Part shown: positions 27,198 to 37,300 of the stretch, piece after piece | Layout of the letters: the number at the start of each line of letters is the position of its first letter | Numbering within the stretch: the stretch's first letter is position 1 | Source: Dyella sp. AtDHG13 | GTDB lineage: Bacteria; Pseudomonadota; Gammaproteobacteria; Xanthomonadales; Rhodanobacteraceae | DNA: 64,000 nucleotides | Assembly (NCBI RefSeq): GCF_003201105.1 | Contig: NZ_QICJ01000002.1 | Location: forward strand, 1-64,000 | Direction of reading: 5' to 3' | Position numbers and translations under genes: made by a program | Notes under the pieces: generated by a model | Seen by the model: the letters and a program-made list of their open reading frames with translations, nothing else | Database searches by the model: none | Told to the model about the DNA's origin: nothing

Positions 27198-27477
27198 AAA
27201 GCCTGTTTCGGCAGATGCTGCGCCATTTGGCGGCGGGTTCTTTACCTTGCGCGGCCTGGCGCGGTCAGAACCCCACCGGCAATCGCGGCGAATCCGGGGC
27301 ACCCACGCATTTCATCCCGGCCTTCGCCCGCTTCGTCGCTCCATGGCCGCTTTCGTCGCATGGAATCACCAGCGCGGGATCGTGGTGACTAAGCTCAATG
27401 CAATCGACTGAATCGCGCGGTTCAGCGTTGAGCCTGCAACCACCGATCCATCCTTGTCCTCTGCCCGGGAGTCAGTT

Positions 27478-28548
27478 ATGCGTTGCATGGTCGCGATGAT
27501 CTGCCTGCTGTGTTCCGCCCATCTGTTTGCCCAGACCCGAGCCGTGAGGGACTTTGTCGACCAGTATGCAGATGCCCACCACTACAGCGGGTCCATCCTG
27601 GTGCAATGGCACGATGGAAGCCAACTCGTCCGGAGTTACGGCCTTGCCAACATCCCTTTTCGAGTCGCCAATACGCCGCAGACGCGATTCAAGATTGCCT
27701 CCGTCACCAAGCTCTTTACTTCGGTACTGATCCTGCAACTGGTCGAACAGGGTCGTATCGATCTCGATCAACCCATCAAGACCTACCTGCCGGACTATCC
27801 CGGCGAGGCAGGTAGCAAGGTGACGATCCAACAGCTGCTCAACCACACCTCAGGCCTACCGAGTTTCGATGCGATCATCGACCAGGCCACGGCACTGAGG
27901 GAGGGCATGCCCATTTACCAGCTGCCGCACACCAGCGATCAGCTGCTGGCCCAGTTCAGCGCAGGCAAGCTGGTCAGCACGCCTGGGGAGAAGTTCAATT
28001 ACAACAACGCCGACTACGTCGTCCTCGGCAAGATCATCACTCGTCTGTGTGGCCAACCCTACGAGCAGGTGCTCAAGGAGCGCATCCTCGACCCCTTGCA
28101 CATGACCGACAGCGGCGTACTCCACCATGGCGACATCGTCGACCGGCTCGCCGATTCGTATTGGTTTCCCGACGACAACAAAGTTCTCTCCCGGGAGCTG
28201 CCGGTATATCCCGAAAACTGGTATGCCGCGGGCGCCATGTACTCCACGACGGGCGATCTGTTGAAGTTCGCCCATGCCCTGTTCGGCGGCCAGCTGATCG
28301 CACCAGCCACCTTGGATCGGATGATCAAGCCCGGGCTGGATGAATACGGTGACGGCCTATGGTCCTACCAGCTCACCGTCAAGGGCGTCAGGCATCCGGT
28401 AATCAAGCGCCCCGGCCTCATCATGGGCACACAGGCTCAGTTCTTCCATGTGATGGACCGGGACATCACGATCATCATGCTGGGCAATACGAGCGTGATC
28501 GACTCCGATGCCCTCGTGGAGGACATCGCCAAGCGCGCCATCCAGTAA
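27478..28548 (+). CDS. Secreted serine hydrolase, class C beta-lactamase/D-alanyl carboxypeptidase fold
   Basis: This 356-residue protein of the beta-lactamase-related (AmpC/esterase EstB) family has a signal peptide (MRCMVAMICLLCSAHLFAQ). The catalytic S-x-x-K lies in FKIASVTKLF (Ser75, Lys78) and the Y-x-N motif in FNYNNADY (Tyr175), with NHTSGLPSF and GKIITRLCGQPYEQVL as typical family stretches. A clear KTG-type third motif is not obvious; HPVIKRPG near the C-terminus may fill that position. GGGAG precedes the ATG at 27478. The substrate cannot be told (peptide, ester or lactam); family members are often peptidases or esterases rather than resistance enzymes. The 280 bases upstream (27198-27477) show no gene. 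Confidence 0.8.
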   Translation: MRCMVAMICLLCSAHLFAQTRAVRDFVDQYADAHHYSGSILVQWHDGSQLVRSYGLANIPFRVANTPQTRFKIASVTKLFTSVLILQLVEQGRIDLDQPIKTYLPDYPGEAGSKVTIQQLLNHTSGLPSFDAIIDQATALREGMPIYQLPHTSDQLLAQFSAGKLVSTPGEKFNYNNADYVVLGKIITRLCGQPYEQVLKERILDPLHMTDSGVLHHGDIVDRLADSYWFPDDNKVLSRELPVYPENWYAAGAMYSTTGDLLKFAHALFGGQLIAPATLDRMIKPGLDEYGDGLWSYQLTVKGVRHPVIKRPGLIMGTQAQFFHVMDRDITIIMLGNTSVIDSDALVEDIAKRAIQ

Positions 28549-28746
28549 CGACACCGCGGCCAACGACACGTGGGCCTGCGAACAAGGCACGGTTATTCCA
28601 CAAATGATTGTTCGTTGCGACGGAATAGTGATTTCGACCTGCCGCTATTTATGCGCGCCAGAGGGAACGCCAACATACCTCGCGTTTCCGTTCATAGCCG
28701 CCCTATAGACGGAAACAGACTTTTCCATTCACACGAGGATTGCCCA

Positions 28747-28962
28747 ATGCCGTTCGCCAATTTCAAATTTCCTGAAGGTGTCATTGATGCGACCCGCAAG
28801 GAGGAAATCATCCATCGAACCACCGCCATGTTTGTCGAATACTTCGGCGAAGGCGTTCGGCCTTACTCCATGGTGCTCGTCGAGGAAGTGACAGACGGCG
28901 GCTGGGGGAGAGCGGATGAAACCTTGACGTTGGCCAAGATGGGGCTTGCGCCAAAGACCTAG
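28747..28962 (+). CDS. Tautomerase family protein (4-oxalocrotonate tautomerase-like)
   Basis: This 71-residue protein has Pro directly after the initiator Met (MPFANFKFPEGVIDATRKEE), the catalytic amino-terminal proline of the family. The beta-alpha-beta pattern continues with IIHRTTAMFVEYFG and the strand YSMVLVEEVTDGGWG. Such small enzymes work as hexamers and interconvert keto and enol forms of unsaturated acids; the true substrate is not evident. The frame is open well upstream, but the Pro-1 position fixes the start at 28747. It stands alone between a serine hydrolase and an SRPBCC gene. Confidence 0.8.
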   Translation: MPFANFKFPEGVIDATRKEEIIHRTTAMFVEYFGEGVRPYSMVLVEEVTDGGWGRADETLTLAKMGLAPKT

Positions 28963-29109
28963 CCACGCGCCGCAGCCGCCATCTACCGCGGCATGGGCGT
29001 TAGGTCGTTGCCGACGATCGGCACCAAATTCGCCGAAAAATCTTCCCCTGACCGCATGCGTCGCGCCTGCGGCTTTTGGGCCAAAAGCGCGTGCTTCCCA
29101 TCCAACGAC

Positions 29110-29574
29110 TTATTGCGACTCTACATATTGCCTGAACGCATCAAGCGTTCTAGCCCAGTAAAACTGCAGATGTCGATAGATGGACATCGTGGGAAATCCT
29201 GATGCCTCGAATTTCAAGACCGCACTTTGCCCATCGGCATGAACCGCAAAACGCAGTTTCGTATAGTTCGACGGATGATCCGGCAGGCGGGACAACGAAC
29301 TGAGATGCGTGAAGCTCACCTCTTCGCACGGCTGAAATGCCAGGACCACACCCCTGTTCTCGAACGGAAGGTGGTGCGTGCCGCGAATGATAATCGCTCT
29401 TCCCCGCATCCACGTCGTTTCCACCTCCACGGAGTAATCGTCACCGCCGAGCCATTCACGCATGCTGTGAAGGTTGACCAGATGGTTCCAAACCACCGCA
29501 ATTGGTTTCCCCACAATCACTTCTTCGTGAAAGGAAGCCGGAGTATCGCGGTCAGCGCTGGATGGCGGATTCAT
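29110..29574 (-). CDS. SRPBCC (START-like) domain protein
   Basis: This is a 154-residue single-domain protein of the helix-grip SRPBCC superfamily. FHEEVIVGKPIAVVWNHLVN is the usual first strand and helix, followed by MREWLGGDDYSVEVETTW and a last long helix (SIYRHLQFYWARTLDAFRQY). Family members bind lipids or polyketides in a central cavity or act as AHSA1-type co-chaperones; the role here is unknown. The ATG at 29574 is preferred over an upstream codon at 29634 because the domain begins just after it and GGGCGAG lies upstream. No neighbour suggests a pathway. Confidence 0.7.
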   Translation of the reverse strand: MNPPSSADRDTPASFHEEVIVGKPIAVVWNHLVNLHSMREWLGGDDYSVEVETTWMRGRAIIIRGTHHLPFENRGVVLAFQPCEEVSFTHLSSLSRLPDHPSNYTKLRFAVHADGQSAVLKFEASGFPTMSIYRHLQFYWARTLDAFRQYVESQ

Positions 29575-29693
29575 GGCTCGCCCAAATCGCACATTCGAAA
29601 TCCGAAGACTAACCCAGGTCGCGAGGCCTACCACGTCCCAGACTTATAGCTATCCGCTCTGGGTCGTTCGTGTCGAGCACACGCCGCGCTCGC

Positions 29694-30581
29694 CTACCCC
29701 ATCTCCTTGATCATGTTCACCAGCGCGCGCAGCGGTGCGGGCAAGTGGTGGCGGCCGGGGTAGTAGAGGGCCAGTCGGTCGTAGGGAGGCGTCCAGTCTT
29801 CCAGCACACGCTGCAACCGTCCGGCGGCGAGGTCGGCTTCGGCGTCGTATTCGCTCAAATAGACCAGCCCCAATCCGGCGAGGGCCGCTTCGCGCAGCAG
29901 GTGGGGCTCGTCCAGCGTGACAACGCCCGGCACGTCCACGGCCAGGGTTTCACCGCGGCGCTCGAACTCCCAGTGGTAGATATGCCCCGACGGTAGGCGC
30001 GCGCGTACCGCCACGTGCCGGACCAGATCGCCGGGATGCTGTGGCCGCCCATGCCTGGCGAAATACGCGGGCGAACCGACCACCGCGTGGCGGATGGGCG
30101 GCCCGACCGGCACGGCCACCATGTCACCCGGCACGATGTCCAGGGTGCGGAAGCCGGCGTCATAGCCCTCCCGCACGATGTCGATCAGGCGGGCTTCGGT
30201 GACCAGTTCCAGCTGCACGCGCGGGTAACGATGCATGTACGGGATCAGCAGCGGCTTCATCAGGCGACGCGCCGCACCCGTCGACGTGTTCAGGCGCAGG
30301 GTGCCGGCGGGTGCATCGGCCGACTCGCCAGCACGCTCCATCGCACTGCGGATGCCGGATACCGCCGGAGCCACTTCCGCCACGAAACGCTCGCCGGCTT
30401 CAGTCAGGCGCACGCTGCGCGTGGTGCGATGGAACAGCCGCGTGCCGATTCGCGCTTCCAGCGCCGCCACCGACTGGCTCAGCGCGGAGGTGGACATCTC
30501 CAGCTCGGCCGCGGCCGCGCGAAAACTGCCGCGCCGGGCCACCGCCAGCACGGCTTCGAGCTCGGTCAGGCCACTGCGCAT
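29694..30581 (-). CDS. LysR-family transcriptional regulator
   Basis: This 295-residue LysR-type regulator has an N-terminal winged helix-turn-helix (about 1-60: LEAVLAVARRGSFRAAAAEL, then LSQSVAALEARIGTRLFHRT) and a periplasmic-binding-like effector domain (about 90-290: GTLRLNTSTGAARRL, YDAGFRTLDIVPGDMVAVPV). The effector region resembles the AaeR/DmlR/PgrR group. It is divergent from the aldehyde dehydrogenase gene across 99 bases, the classic arrangement for a LysR regulator of its neighbour. The start at 30581 is the first ATG before the DNA-binding domain. The frame runs far upstream through the opposite-strand dehydrogenase, but that part is a shadow. Confidence 0.88.
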   Translation of the reverse strand: MRSGLTELEAVLAVARRGSFRAAAAELEMSTSALSQSVAALEARIGTRLFHRTTRSVRLTEAGERFVAEVAPAVSGIRSAMERAGESADAPAGTLRLNTSTGAARRLMKPLLIPYMHRYPRVQLELVTEARLIDIVREGYDAGFRTLDIVPGDMVAVPVGPPIRHAVVGSPAYFARHGRPQHPGDLVRHVAVRARLPSGHIYHWEFERRGETLAVDVPGVVTLDEPHLLREAALAGLGLVYLSEYDAEADLAAGRLQRVLEDWTPPYDRLALYYPGRHHLPAPLRALVNMIKEMG

Positions 30582-30612
30582 TATCCGCCCCCGCTTAACG
30601 CCGCATTCTTCT

Positions 30613-30628
30613 TTGTGCAGCTTATCAA
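30613..30628. promoter_or_regulatory. Candidate LysR operator
   Basis: TTG-N10-CAA (TTGTGCAGCTTATCAA) in the 99-base divergent gap is a loose match to LysR-type half-sites. Only position and weak dyad support it. Confidence 0.25.
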
Positions 30629-30680
30629 GGCAATGCGCGACCCGCATCCTTGGCAGGCACCCCTTCCAAGGAGAACCACC

Positions 30681-32099
30681 ATGTTCCACATCGACCACGT
30701 CTATATCGACGGCGCCTTCGCCACCCCGCACGGCGAGGAGCGCTTCGACCTGTTCAACCCCGCCACCGAAAACGTGATCGGCACCGTGCGCCTTGCCGAC
30801 GCCGAGGACGCGCGCCGCGCCATCGCGGCCGCCAAACGCGCCCTGCCCGCCTGGTCGCGCACCACGCTGGCGGAACGTGCCGCGCTGTTGCGCCGCATGC
30901 ACGCCGCCATGGCCGCGCGCGAGGACGAACTGTTTGCCGCCATAACACAGGAATACGGCGCTCCCGCCGCCTTCGCGCGGTGGACGGCACGCAACGCGGC
31001 CCAGGTGTTTCTGCAGGCCATCGACACCATGGAGGCGTACGACTTCCAGCGCCAGCTGGGCACGGCGCGCGTGGTGATGCAGCCGACAGGCGTGGTGGGC
31101 ATGATCACGCCGTGGAACAGCAACGCCGGCTTTATCGCCAGCAAGCTCTCCACCGCGTTGGCCGCCGGCTGCACCGCCGTGATCAAGCCCAGCGAGATGA
31201 GCGCGCTGCAGACGCGCATCGTGACGGAGGCGCTGCACGAAGCCAACGCGCCCGCCGGCGTGTTCAACATCGTGACCGGCCGCGGCGATGTCGTTGGCGC
31301 GGCCATCGTGGAAAGCCCGGACGTGCGCAAGATCTCCTTCACCGGCTCCACTGCCGTGGGCAAGGGCATCCTGCGCGCTGCCGGCAACGACGTGAAGCGC
31401 GTGACGCTGGAACTCGGCGGCAAATCGCCCACCCTGATCCTGGATGACGCCGACTTCGCCACCGCCGTGCCGCTGGCGATCCAGGCGGGTTTCATGAACA
31501 GCGGACAGGCCTGCATCGCCGGCACGCGCATCCTGGTGCCGCGCGCTCGCCTGGCGGAATTCGAGGCGCTTGCGAAGACCGTGGTCGAAGCCACGGTGGC
31601 GGGCGATCCCGCGAATCCCGACACCGTGGTGGGCCCCATGGTCAGCCGCAAACAGTGGGAACGCGTGCAGGGCTACATCCGCAAGGGCATCGAGGAAGGC
31701 GCGCGCCTGCTGGCCGGCGGCGAGGGCCGACCGGACGGCCATACGCGCGGCTGGCTGGTGCGCCCCACCCTGTTCACGGACGTGCGCAACGACATGACCA
31801 TCGCCCGCGAGGAAATCTTCGGGCCGGTGCTGTCGATCATCGCCTATGACGACGAAGAGGAAGCCATCGCCATCGCCAACGACACCAGCTATGGCCTGTC
31901 CGCCTACGTGACTACCAGCGACATCGAGCGCGGCGCGCGCGTGGCGGCGCGCATCGACGCGGGCCGCGTGATGATCAACACGCTCACCCACGAACCCAAG
32001 GCGCCGTTCGGCGGGTTCAAGCAATCGGGTCTGGGACGCGAATACGGCGTCTTTGGCCTGGAGGCGTATCTGGAGCCCAAGAGCATCATCGGCCTTTGA
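30681..32099 (+). CDS. NAD(P)-dependent aldehyde dehydrogenase
   Basis: This 472-residue cytoplasmic enzyme oxidises an aldehyde to the acid. Family landmarks are VVGMITPWNSNAGF (cofactor and oxyanion Asn), ISFTGSTAVGKGIL (Rossmann turn), LELGGKSPTLILDDAD with general base Glu244, and GQACIAGTRILVP with catalytic Cys278. EEIFGPVLSIIAYDDEEEA and PFGGFKQSGLGREYG complete the fold. The ribosome site AAGGAG is six bases before the ATG at 30681. It is similar in style to the aldehyde dehydrogenases of aromatic or aliphatic aldehyde detoxification, but the substrate is not decided by sequence. It is probably controlled by the divergent LysR protein. Confidence 0.93.
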   Translation: MFHIDHVYIDGAFATPHGEERFDLFNPATENVIGTVRLADAEDARRAIAAAKRALPAWSRTTLAERAALLRRMHAAMAAREDELFAAITQEYGAPAAFARWTARNAAQVFLQAIDTMEAYDFQRQLGTARVVMQPTGVVGMITPWNSNAGFIASKLSTALAAGCTAVIKPSEMSALQTRIVTEALHEANAPAGVFNIVTGRGDVVGAAIVESPDVRKISFTGSTAVGKGILRAAGNDVKRVTLELGGKSPTLILDDADFATAVPLAIQAGFMNSGQACIAGTRILVPRARLAEFEALAKTVVEATVAGDPANPDTVVGPMVSRKQWERVQGYIRKGIEEGARLLAGGEGRPDGHTRGWLVRPTLFTDVRNDMTIAREEIFGPVLSIIAYDDEEEAIAIANDTSYGLSAYVTTSDIERGARVAARIDAGRVMINTLTHEPKAPFGGFKQSGLGREYGVFGLEAYLEPKSIIGL

Positions 32100-32141
32100 T
32101 CGAAGCGGCACGTTCGGTCGTGATGGCGTGAACGGAGAGGC

Positions 32142-32166
32142 GTCGTCGCCTGCGCATGGCGGCGAC
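32142..32166 (+). terminator. Terminator-like hairpin after the aldehyde dehydrogenase gene
   Basis: GTCGTCGCC pairs with GGCGGCGAC (one mismatch, seven-base loop), followed by a pyrimidine-rich tail (GTCATCTTCCCTTC), 43 bases after the stop. Confidence 0.45.
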
Positions 32167-32278
32167 GTCATCTTCCCTTCACCACGTGCAGCCCGCGATG
32201 GTGCAGCATCCTGCATGGCGATGCGCGCGTATCGCCGCCTCACTCAGGCATCACGCGCCCACTATCCGGAACTCAGCC

Positions 32279-33658
32279 ATGACTCGTTCTTTCGATGCCA
32301 TCATCGTTGGCGCCGGGCAAGCCGGTCCGTCGCTGGCTGGCCGCCTGACCGCAGCGGGGATGAAGGTGGCGCTGGTGGAGCGCCATCTCTTCGGCGGCAC
32401 CTGCGTCAATACCGGCTGCATGCCCACCAAGACCCTGGTGGCCAGCGCGCGCGTAGCGCATCAGGTGCGGCGTGCGGCGGATTATGGCGTGGTGCTCAAC
32501 GGCGACGTCGGCATCGATTTTCCGCGCGTGATGGCGCGGGCGCACAAGGTGACGGAAACCGCGCGTGGCAACGTGGAAGCCTGGCTCGCCGGCATGGACC
32601 GCATGACCGTGCTGCGCGGGCATGCCCGCTTCGAGGGCCCCGACACGCTGCGCGTCGACGGCGAGGTGATCAGCGCGCCGCGCATCTTCCTCAACGTGGG
32701 CGGCCGTGCGCGCGTACCGGAAGACATGCCCGGCATCGGCGACATCCACTATCTCACCAATACCTCGATACTCCAGCTTTCCGAACCGCCCCGGCATCTG
32801 GCCGTGGTCGGCGGCAGCTACATCGGGCTGGAGTACGCGCAGATGTTCCGGCGCTTCGGCTGCCGCGTCACGGTGGTGGAACGCCAGTCGCGACTGATTG
32901 CGCGCGAAGACGAAGACGTGTCCGAAGCGCTGCGAAACATGCTCGAAGCCGAGGGCATTGCCATACGCACCGACAGCGAATGCATCGCCTTTGCACCGCA
33001 TGCCGAGGGCGCGATCGTCAAGGTCGATTGCACTTCCGGCGACAGGGAAGTCGTCGCCAGCCACGTACTGCTTGCCGTGGGCCGACGCCCCAACACCGAC
33101 GATCTGGGGCTGGAACATGCCGGCGTGAAAACCGACGAGCACGGCTACATCGTCGTGGACGATGCGCTCGCCACCAACGTGCCCGGCATCTGGGCGATGG
33201 GCGACTGCAACGGCCGTGGCGCTTTCACGCATACGGCCTACAACGATTTCGAGATCATCGCCGCGAATCTTCTCGACGGAGAACAGCGGCGCGTTTCATC
33301 GCGCATCCCCGGCTACGCGCTGTTTACCGACCCGCCGCTGGGGCGGATCGGCATGACCGATGCGCAGGCGCGGGCCAGCGGCAAGCGACTGCTGATGTCC
33401 AAACGCCCCATGACGCGCGTCGGCCGCGCGGTGGAGCGCGGCGAAACGCAGGGCTTCATGAAAGTGGTGGCGGATGCCGATACCCGGCGCATCCTGGGCG
33501 CCGCGATTCTGGGCGTGAGCGGCGACGAGGCCATTCATGGCCTGATCGACCTGATGAGCGCCGATCAGCCTTTCGACGCCTTGAAGTGGGCCGTGCCGAT
33601 CCATCCCACCGTGTCGGAACTGCTGCCAACCCTCGTTGGCGATCTCAAGCCCGGTTGA
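32279..33658 (+). CDS. FAD-dependent pyridine nucleotide-disulfide oxidoreductase
   Basis: This 459-residue flavoprotein resembles mercuric reductase or dihydrolipoamide dehydrogenase. It has an FAD-binding GAGQAGPSLAG, a redox disulfide in GGTCVNTGCMPTKTL (Cys42 and Cys47), an NAD(P)-binding VVGGSYIGLEYAQ, a second FAD motif GIWAMGDCNGRGAF, and a C-terminal dimerisation domain ending HPTVSELLPTLVG. The usual terminal His-Pro-Thr is present, but there is no C-terminal Cys pair, so mercuric reductase is unlikely. It could reduce a disulfide, quinone or thiol cofactor. The start at 32279 begins the FAD fold directly. It follows the dehydrogenase gene by 179 bases behind a terminator-like hairpin, so it is probably separately expressed. 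Confidence 0.85.
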   Translation: MTRSFDAIIVGAGQAGPSLAGRLTAAGMKVALVERHLFGGTCVNTGCMPTKTLVASARVAHQVRRAADYGVVLNGDVGIDFPRVMARAHKVTETARGNVEAWLAGMDRMTVLRGHARFEGPDTLRVDGEVISAPRIFLNVGGRARVPEDMPGIGDIHYLTNTSILQLSEPPRHLAVVGGSYIGLEYAQMFRRFGCRVTVVERQSRLIAREDEDVSEALRNMLEAEGIAIRTDSECIAFAPHAEGAIVKVDCTSGDREVVASHVLLAVGRRPNTDDLGLEHAGVKTDEHGYIVVDDALATNVPGIWAMGDCNGRGAFTHTAYNDFEIIAANLLDGEQRRVSSRIPGYALFTDPPLGRIGMTDAQARASGKRLLMSKRPMTRVGRAVERGETQGFMKVVADADTRRILGAAILGVSGDEAIHGLIDLMSADQPFDALKWAVPIHPTVSELLPTLVGDLKPG

Positions 33659-33670
33659 ACGCCCCGCGCC

Positions 33671-34306
33671 CTATATCTGGATAAAGCCACGCTTCGCGGC
33701 GGTCACCACGGCGTGCGTGCGGTCCTTGGCATCGAGCTTGGACATGATGTTCTTCATATGGGCTTTCACCGTGTCCTCGCTGATGCCGAGGTCGGAAGCC
33801 ACCTGCTTGTTCGCATAGCCGCGGGCAACGCGTTCGAGCACCTGCAGCTCGCGCTCGGAAAGCATGTCGCCACCGATGTATTCGGCAAGGTCGGCCGCCG
33901 CGTCTGGGGAAATGACGCGGCGCCCCGCCTTCACCGCACGAATCGCATCGCGTAGCTCCTTGCGCAGGGACGCCTTGAGCAGAAACCCGCTGGCGCCGTG
34001 CTTCAGCGCATTGGCCACCTGCACGTCGCCGCGATACGTGGTCAGCACAAGAATGCGCGCCTCCGGAAACGTCGAGCGGATGGCGCACATCGCATCCACG
34101 CCGCTCATGTCGGGCAGCTGCAGATCCATCAGGGTCACGTCCGGACGGTGCTCGCGAAACGCCTCGATCGCCGAACGGCCATCCGCCGCATAGGCCACGA
34201 TGCGCATGTCCGGTTCGCCGGACAGCGCAAACGCCACGCCATCGCGCAGCAGCGGATGGTCATCGACCACAAGCACGGTAATCACGTGGGAATCATTCGT
34301 GGACAT
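33671..34306 (-). CDS. NarL/LuxR-type response regulator
   Basis: This 211-residue regulator has a receiver domain (about 9-125) with VLVVDDHPLLRDGVA, the phospho-acceptor Asp61 in LMDLQLPDMSG, and Lys in GFLLKASLRKEL. A LuxR-type helix-turn-helix follows (about 148-205: LSERELQVLERVARGYANKQ, GISEDTVKAHMKNIMSKLDA). It is phosphorylated by the sensor kinase whose gene ends seven bases upstream. Its gene meets the flavoprotein gene tail to tail with only 12 bases between stops. Targets may include the divergent P460/hydrolase genes beyond the kinase, which is inference from position. Confidence 0.93.
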   Translation of the reverse strand: MSTNDSHVITVLVVDDHPLLRDGVAFALSGEPDMRIVAYAADGRSAIEAFREHRPDVTLMDLQLPDMSGVDAMCAIRSTFPEARILVLTTYRGDVQVANALKHGASGFLLKASLRKELRDAIRAVKAGRRVISPDAAADLAEYIGGDMLSERELQVLERVARGYANKQVASDLGISEDTVKAHMKNIMSKLDAKDRTHAVVTAAKRGFIQI

Positions 34307-34312
34307 CGTCTT

Positions 34313-37300
34313 TCACACTTCGTCGTCATCGATGGGCCGGGCTTTCGCGCTGCGTCTATTGAACATGCGCCCGACGAGATCCAGCGAGCGGCGCCACCGC
34401 CTGAACGAGGGACGGAACGCGATGCTCGCCGGCACGCTCAACTCCAGCGCCGTGCCTGCGCCGGGGCGACTGGAAAGCGCCAGCCGCGCGCGCAGGTTCC
34501 GCGCGCGCTCATGCATGCCTTTCAGGCCCCAGTGTCCCGCGGGACGGTTTCCAGCGATCGCTTCCACGTCAAAGCCCACGCCGTCGTCCACAATGCCCAG
34601 CGTCAGGCCCTTGCGCCCGTAACCGATGCTCACGTCGATGCAGCTGGCCCGCGCATGGCGAAAGGCGTTGGCGATGGCCTCCTTGGCCAGGCCCAGTATC
34701 TCATCGCTCGCCGCGGGATCGAGCGGGCGGTGCGCGCCTTCCACCGTCAGCGTGAACGTGGTGGCGGTATCGCGCGCCAGCTCCTCGCCCATGTGGCGAA
34801 TGGCGTTTTCCAGGCTGGTATCGGCGCGATCCAGCGCGCGCAGCTGGGTCACACGGTCGCGGCCTTCGATGATCACCTCGTCGGCGTGATCGAGCGCGCG
34901 CTCCATCAGGTCGCGTGCCGGCTCCGTCGGCGGTATGCGCTCCATGGCCGACTGGAAGCGCAGCATCAGACCCTGCACGGCCTGCAGGAAGGTATCGTGC
35001 AGCTCGCGCGCAATGCGCTCGCGCTCGGCATGCCGTTCCTCGAATATCGTGCGCATCTGCACCTTGACCTGCGCGAGCCGCCAGGCGAACAGCAGCCATA
35101 GCGCCAATGCGGCCAGGGCCACCACCAGCAGCATGAACAGGCTGGTCTGGTAGAAGGCCGGCTTCACGCTGAAGGCCAGCGGTGCGGCCGCCTCTTCCCA
35201 ATCGCCGTTGTCCTTGCTGGCCGCGATGCGGAAGCGGTAGTTCCCTGGCGGCAAATCCGTGTAGAACGCCTGGCGCCGCTGGCCTGCGTCCACCCAATCC
35301 GGATCCAGGCCATCGAGGCGGTAGCGGAAGCGGATGTGCTGCGGCACGGCCAGCCCTATCGCCGTGTAATCGATCTGCACGTCGTGGGTCAGCGGCGGAA
35401 GCGTCAGGTCTGCGGCCAGTGCATAGCGCTGCCGGTCGGCGGTCAGGCTTTCGATGTGCATGGGCAGCGCGCCGCCTGTCTTCGCATGCGCATGCGGATC
35501 GAACGACTGCAGCACCACGCCATTGGCCAGCCACAGCCGGCCATCCGGCGCACGCGCCACCTTGCGCTGGAACGGCGCCTGGCCGGAACGCATGCCATCG
35601 AGCGCGTCCAGCACGGTGACGTTCACCGCATGCGCGGAATCGCGCAGCGCGCTCTCGACATCCGCGAGCTGGAGCTTGGCAAGGCCGCAGGCCATGGCCA
35701 GCCACAGCGAGCCGTCCTCGTCATCGACCAGTCCGTTCACCGTGTCGCAGGGCAAGCCGTCCTTGATGGTGAGCACGCGCAAGGCGCCATCCTTGAAGGC
35801 GATCAGGCCCTTTCCCGTCGCGCCGAGCACCAGCCCGTCGCGCGCCACGGCCACATCGAGCACGGGCGTATCCAGCCCCGTCTTCACCTGCTGCCACGTC
35901 GTACCGGGACGCGCCAGGTCGCCGTGGGTCAATCCAAGCCACAGGCCGCCGGCGCGATCAGGCGCCACGGACCGCACCGAAGGATACGCCGGCGTTTTCC
36001 ATGTCTCGACGACACGATCGCCACGCAGGCGGACCAGGTTCGACGGGCGCCCGCGCAGTACCACCCACACATCTCCCGCGCCGTCCTGCGCCAGCCCGAA
36101 CACCATGCCCCTGAGGGGCTTTCCCTCCTGATCGAGCACGGCGGTGAATTTTCCGGAGGCGTAGATCCACAGCCCCTCGTCAAGGCCGACCCAGAGGCGG
36201 TCGGCGTTGTCCTCGAACAGCGAAGTCACCTGAGTGCCCGGCAGCTCCTTGCCGGCACGCAGCGAATGGAATTGCCCCTGCTCGAGAACATCCAGGCTGT
36301 TGGCCGTGCCTGCCCAGATCTTGCCGTCGCGAGTGGCCAGCACCGAGTCGACTTCGTCCACGGCCAGGCCTTCGCGTGTCGAGTAGCTCCAGACCTTGAA
36401 GTCGCGGAACCGGTCCACTCCGCCCGATGTCGCGACCCAGATGTTCCCTTCGCTGTCTTCGTAGAAGGAATAGATGCTGTCGCCGGTCAAGCCATCCCGG
36501 GAATCGAAGTGATCCACGCGGCCCGCGGCAAGCCGGTAGATGCCGTGATCGATGGTGCCGATCCACAGCGCGCCTTCGCGATCACGCAGCATGGCTTGCA
36601 CGGCCAGCGAGCTTCCCTCCAGGCCCTGGTATTGGAACGCTTCCCACTGCCCGCCCACCAGGCGCTGCAGGCCGAGGCCCGCGCCGGTCATGGGCAGGCC
36701 CGCCCACAGCTCGCCCGTGGGTTCCCGCGCAAGGATCAGCGCACCGGGCGTGCCGGCGTTGATCTTCGCCTCGAGGGGAAAGGCCCTCGATGGCGTGTGT
36801 TCGCGCCACTGGACCAGCGACGTATCCGTGCCCATCCAGAAGGTGCCGTCGCCGTCGGTGATCATGCGATCGCAACACAGGCCTGGCACGTCGAGCCCGT
36901 CGTTCTTGCCGTGGCAGATCACGCGCGATCCGGTGACCTCGCATAGCGGCTCGGCATCCCTGCCATTGGCAAGCAGCCAGATCTTGCCGCTGCGATCCTC
37001 CGCGAGCGATACCACGGCGGCATTCACGCCCGGGTAATCGGTCAGCTGGCCGTCCTTCCATCGGCTCAGCCCGGCGTTCGTGCCGATCCACAGGCTGCCG
37101 TCCTTCGCGCCAAGCAGGGCAATGATGAAGGAGCTGCTCAGGCGTTCGCTGGTCAAGCTCTCGAGCGGCACGAATCGCGCGCCGTCGTAGCGCACCACGC
37201 CCGCGCGCGTGCCGATCCACAGATAGCCATCCGATGTCTGGGCCATGGGATAGGCCGATGCGGGAAGCTCGCCGTCCTGCAAGCGCCATGCGGTATGCCC

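Noticed and set aside
30582-32243. Upstream extension of the LysR frame to 849 residues
   Set aside because: The added part lies antisense to the aldehyde dehydrogenase and has no domain. The DNA-binding domain starts just after the ATG at 30581.
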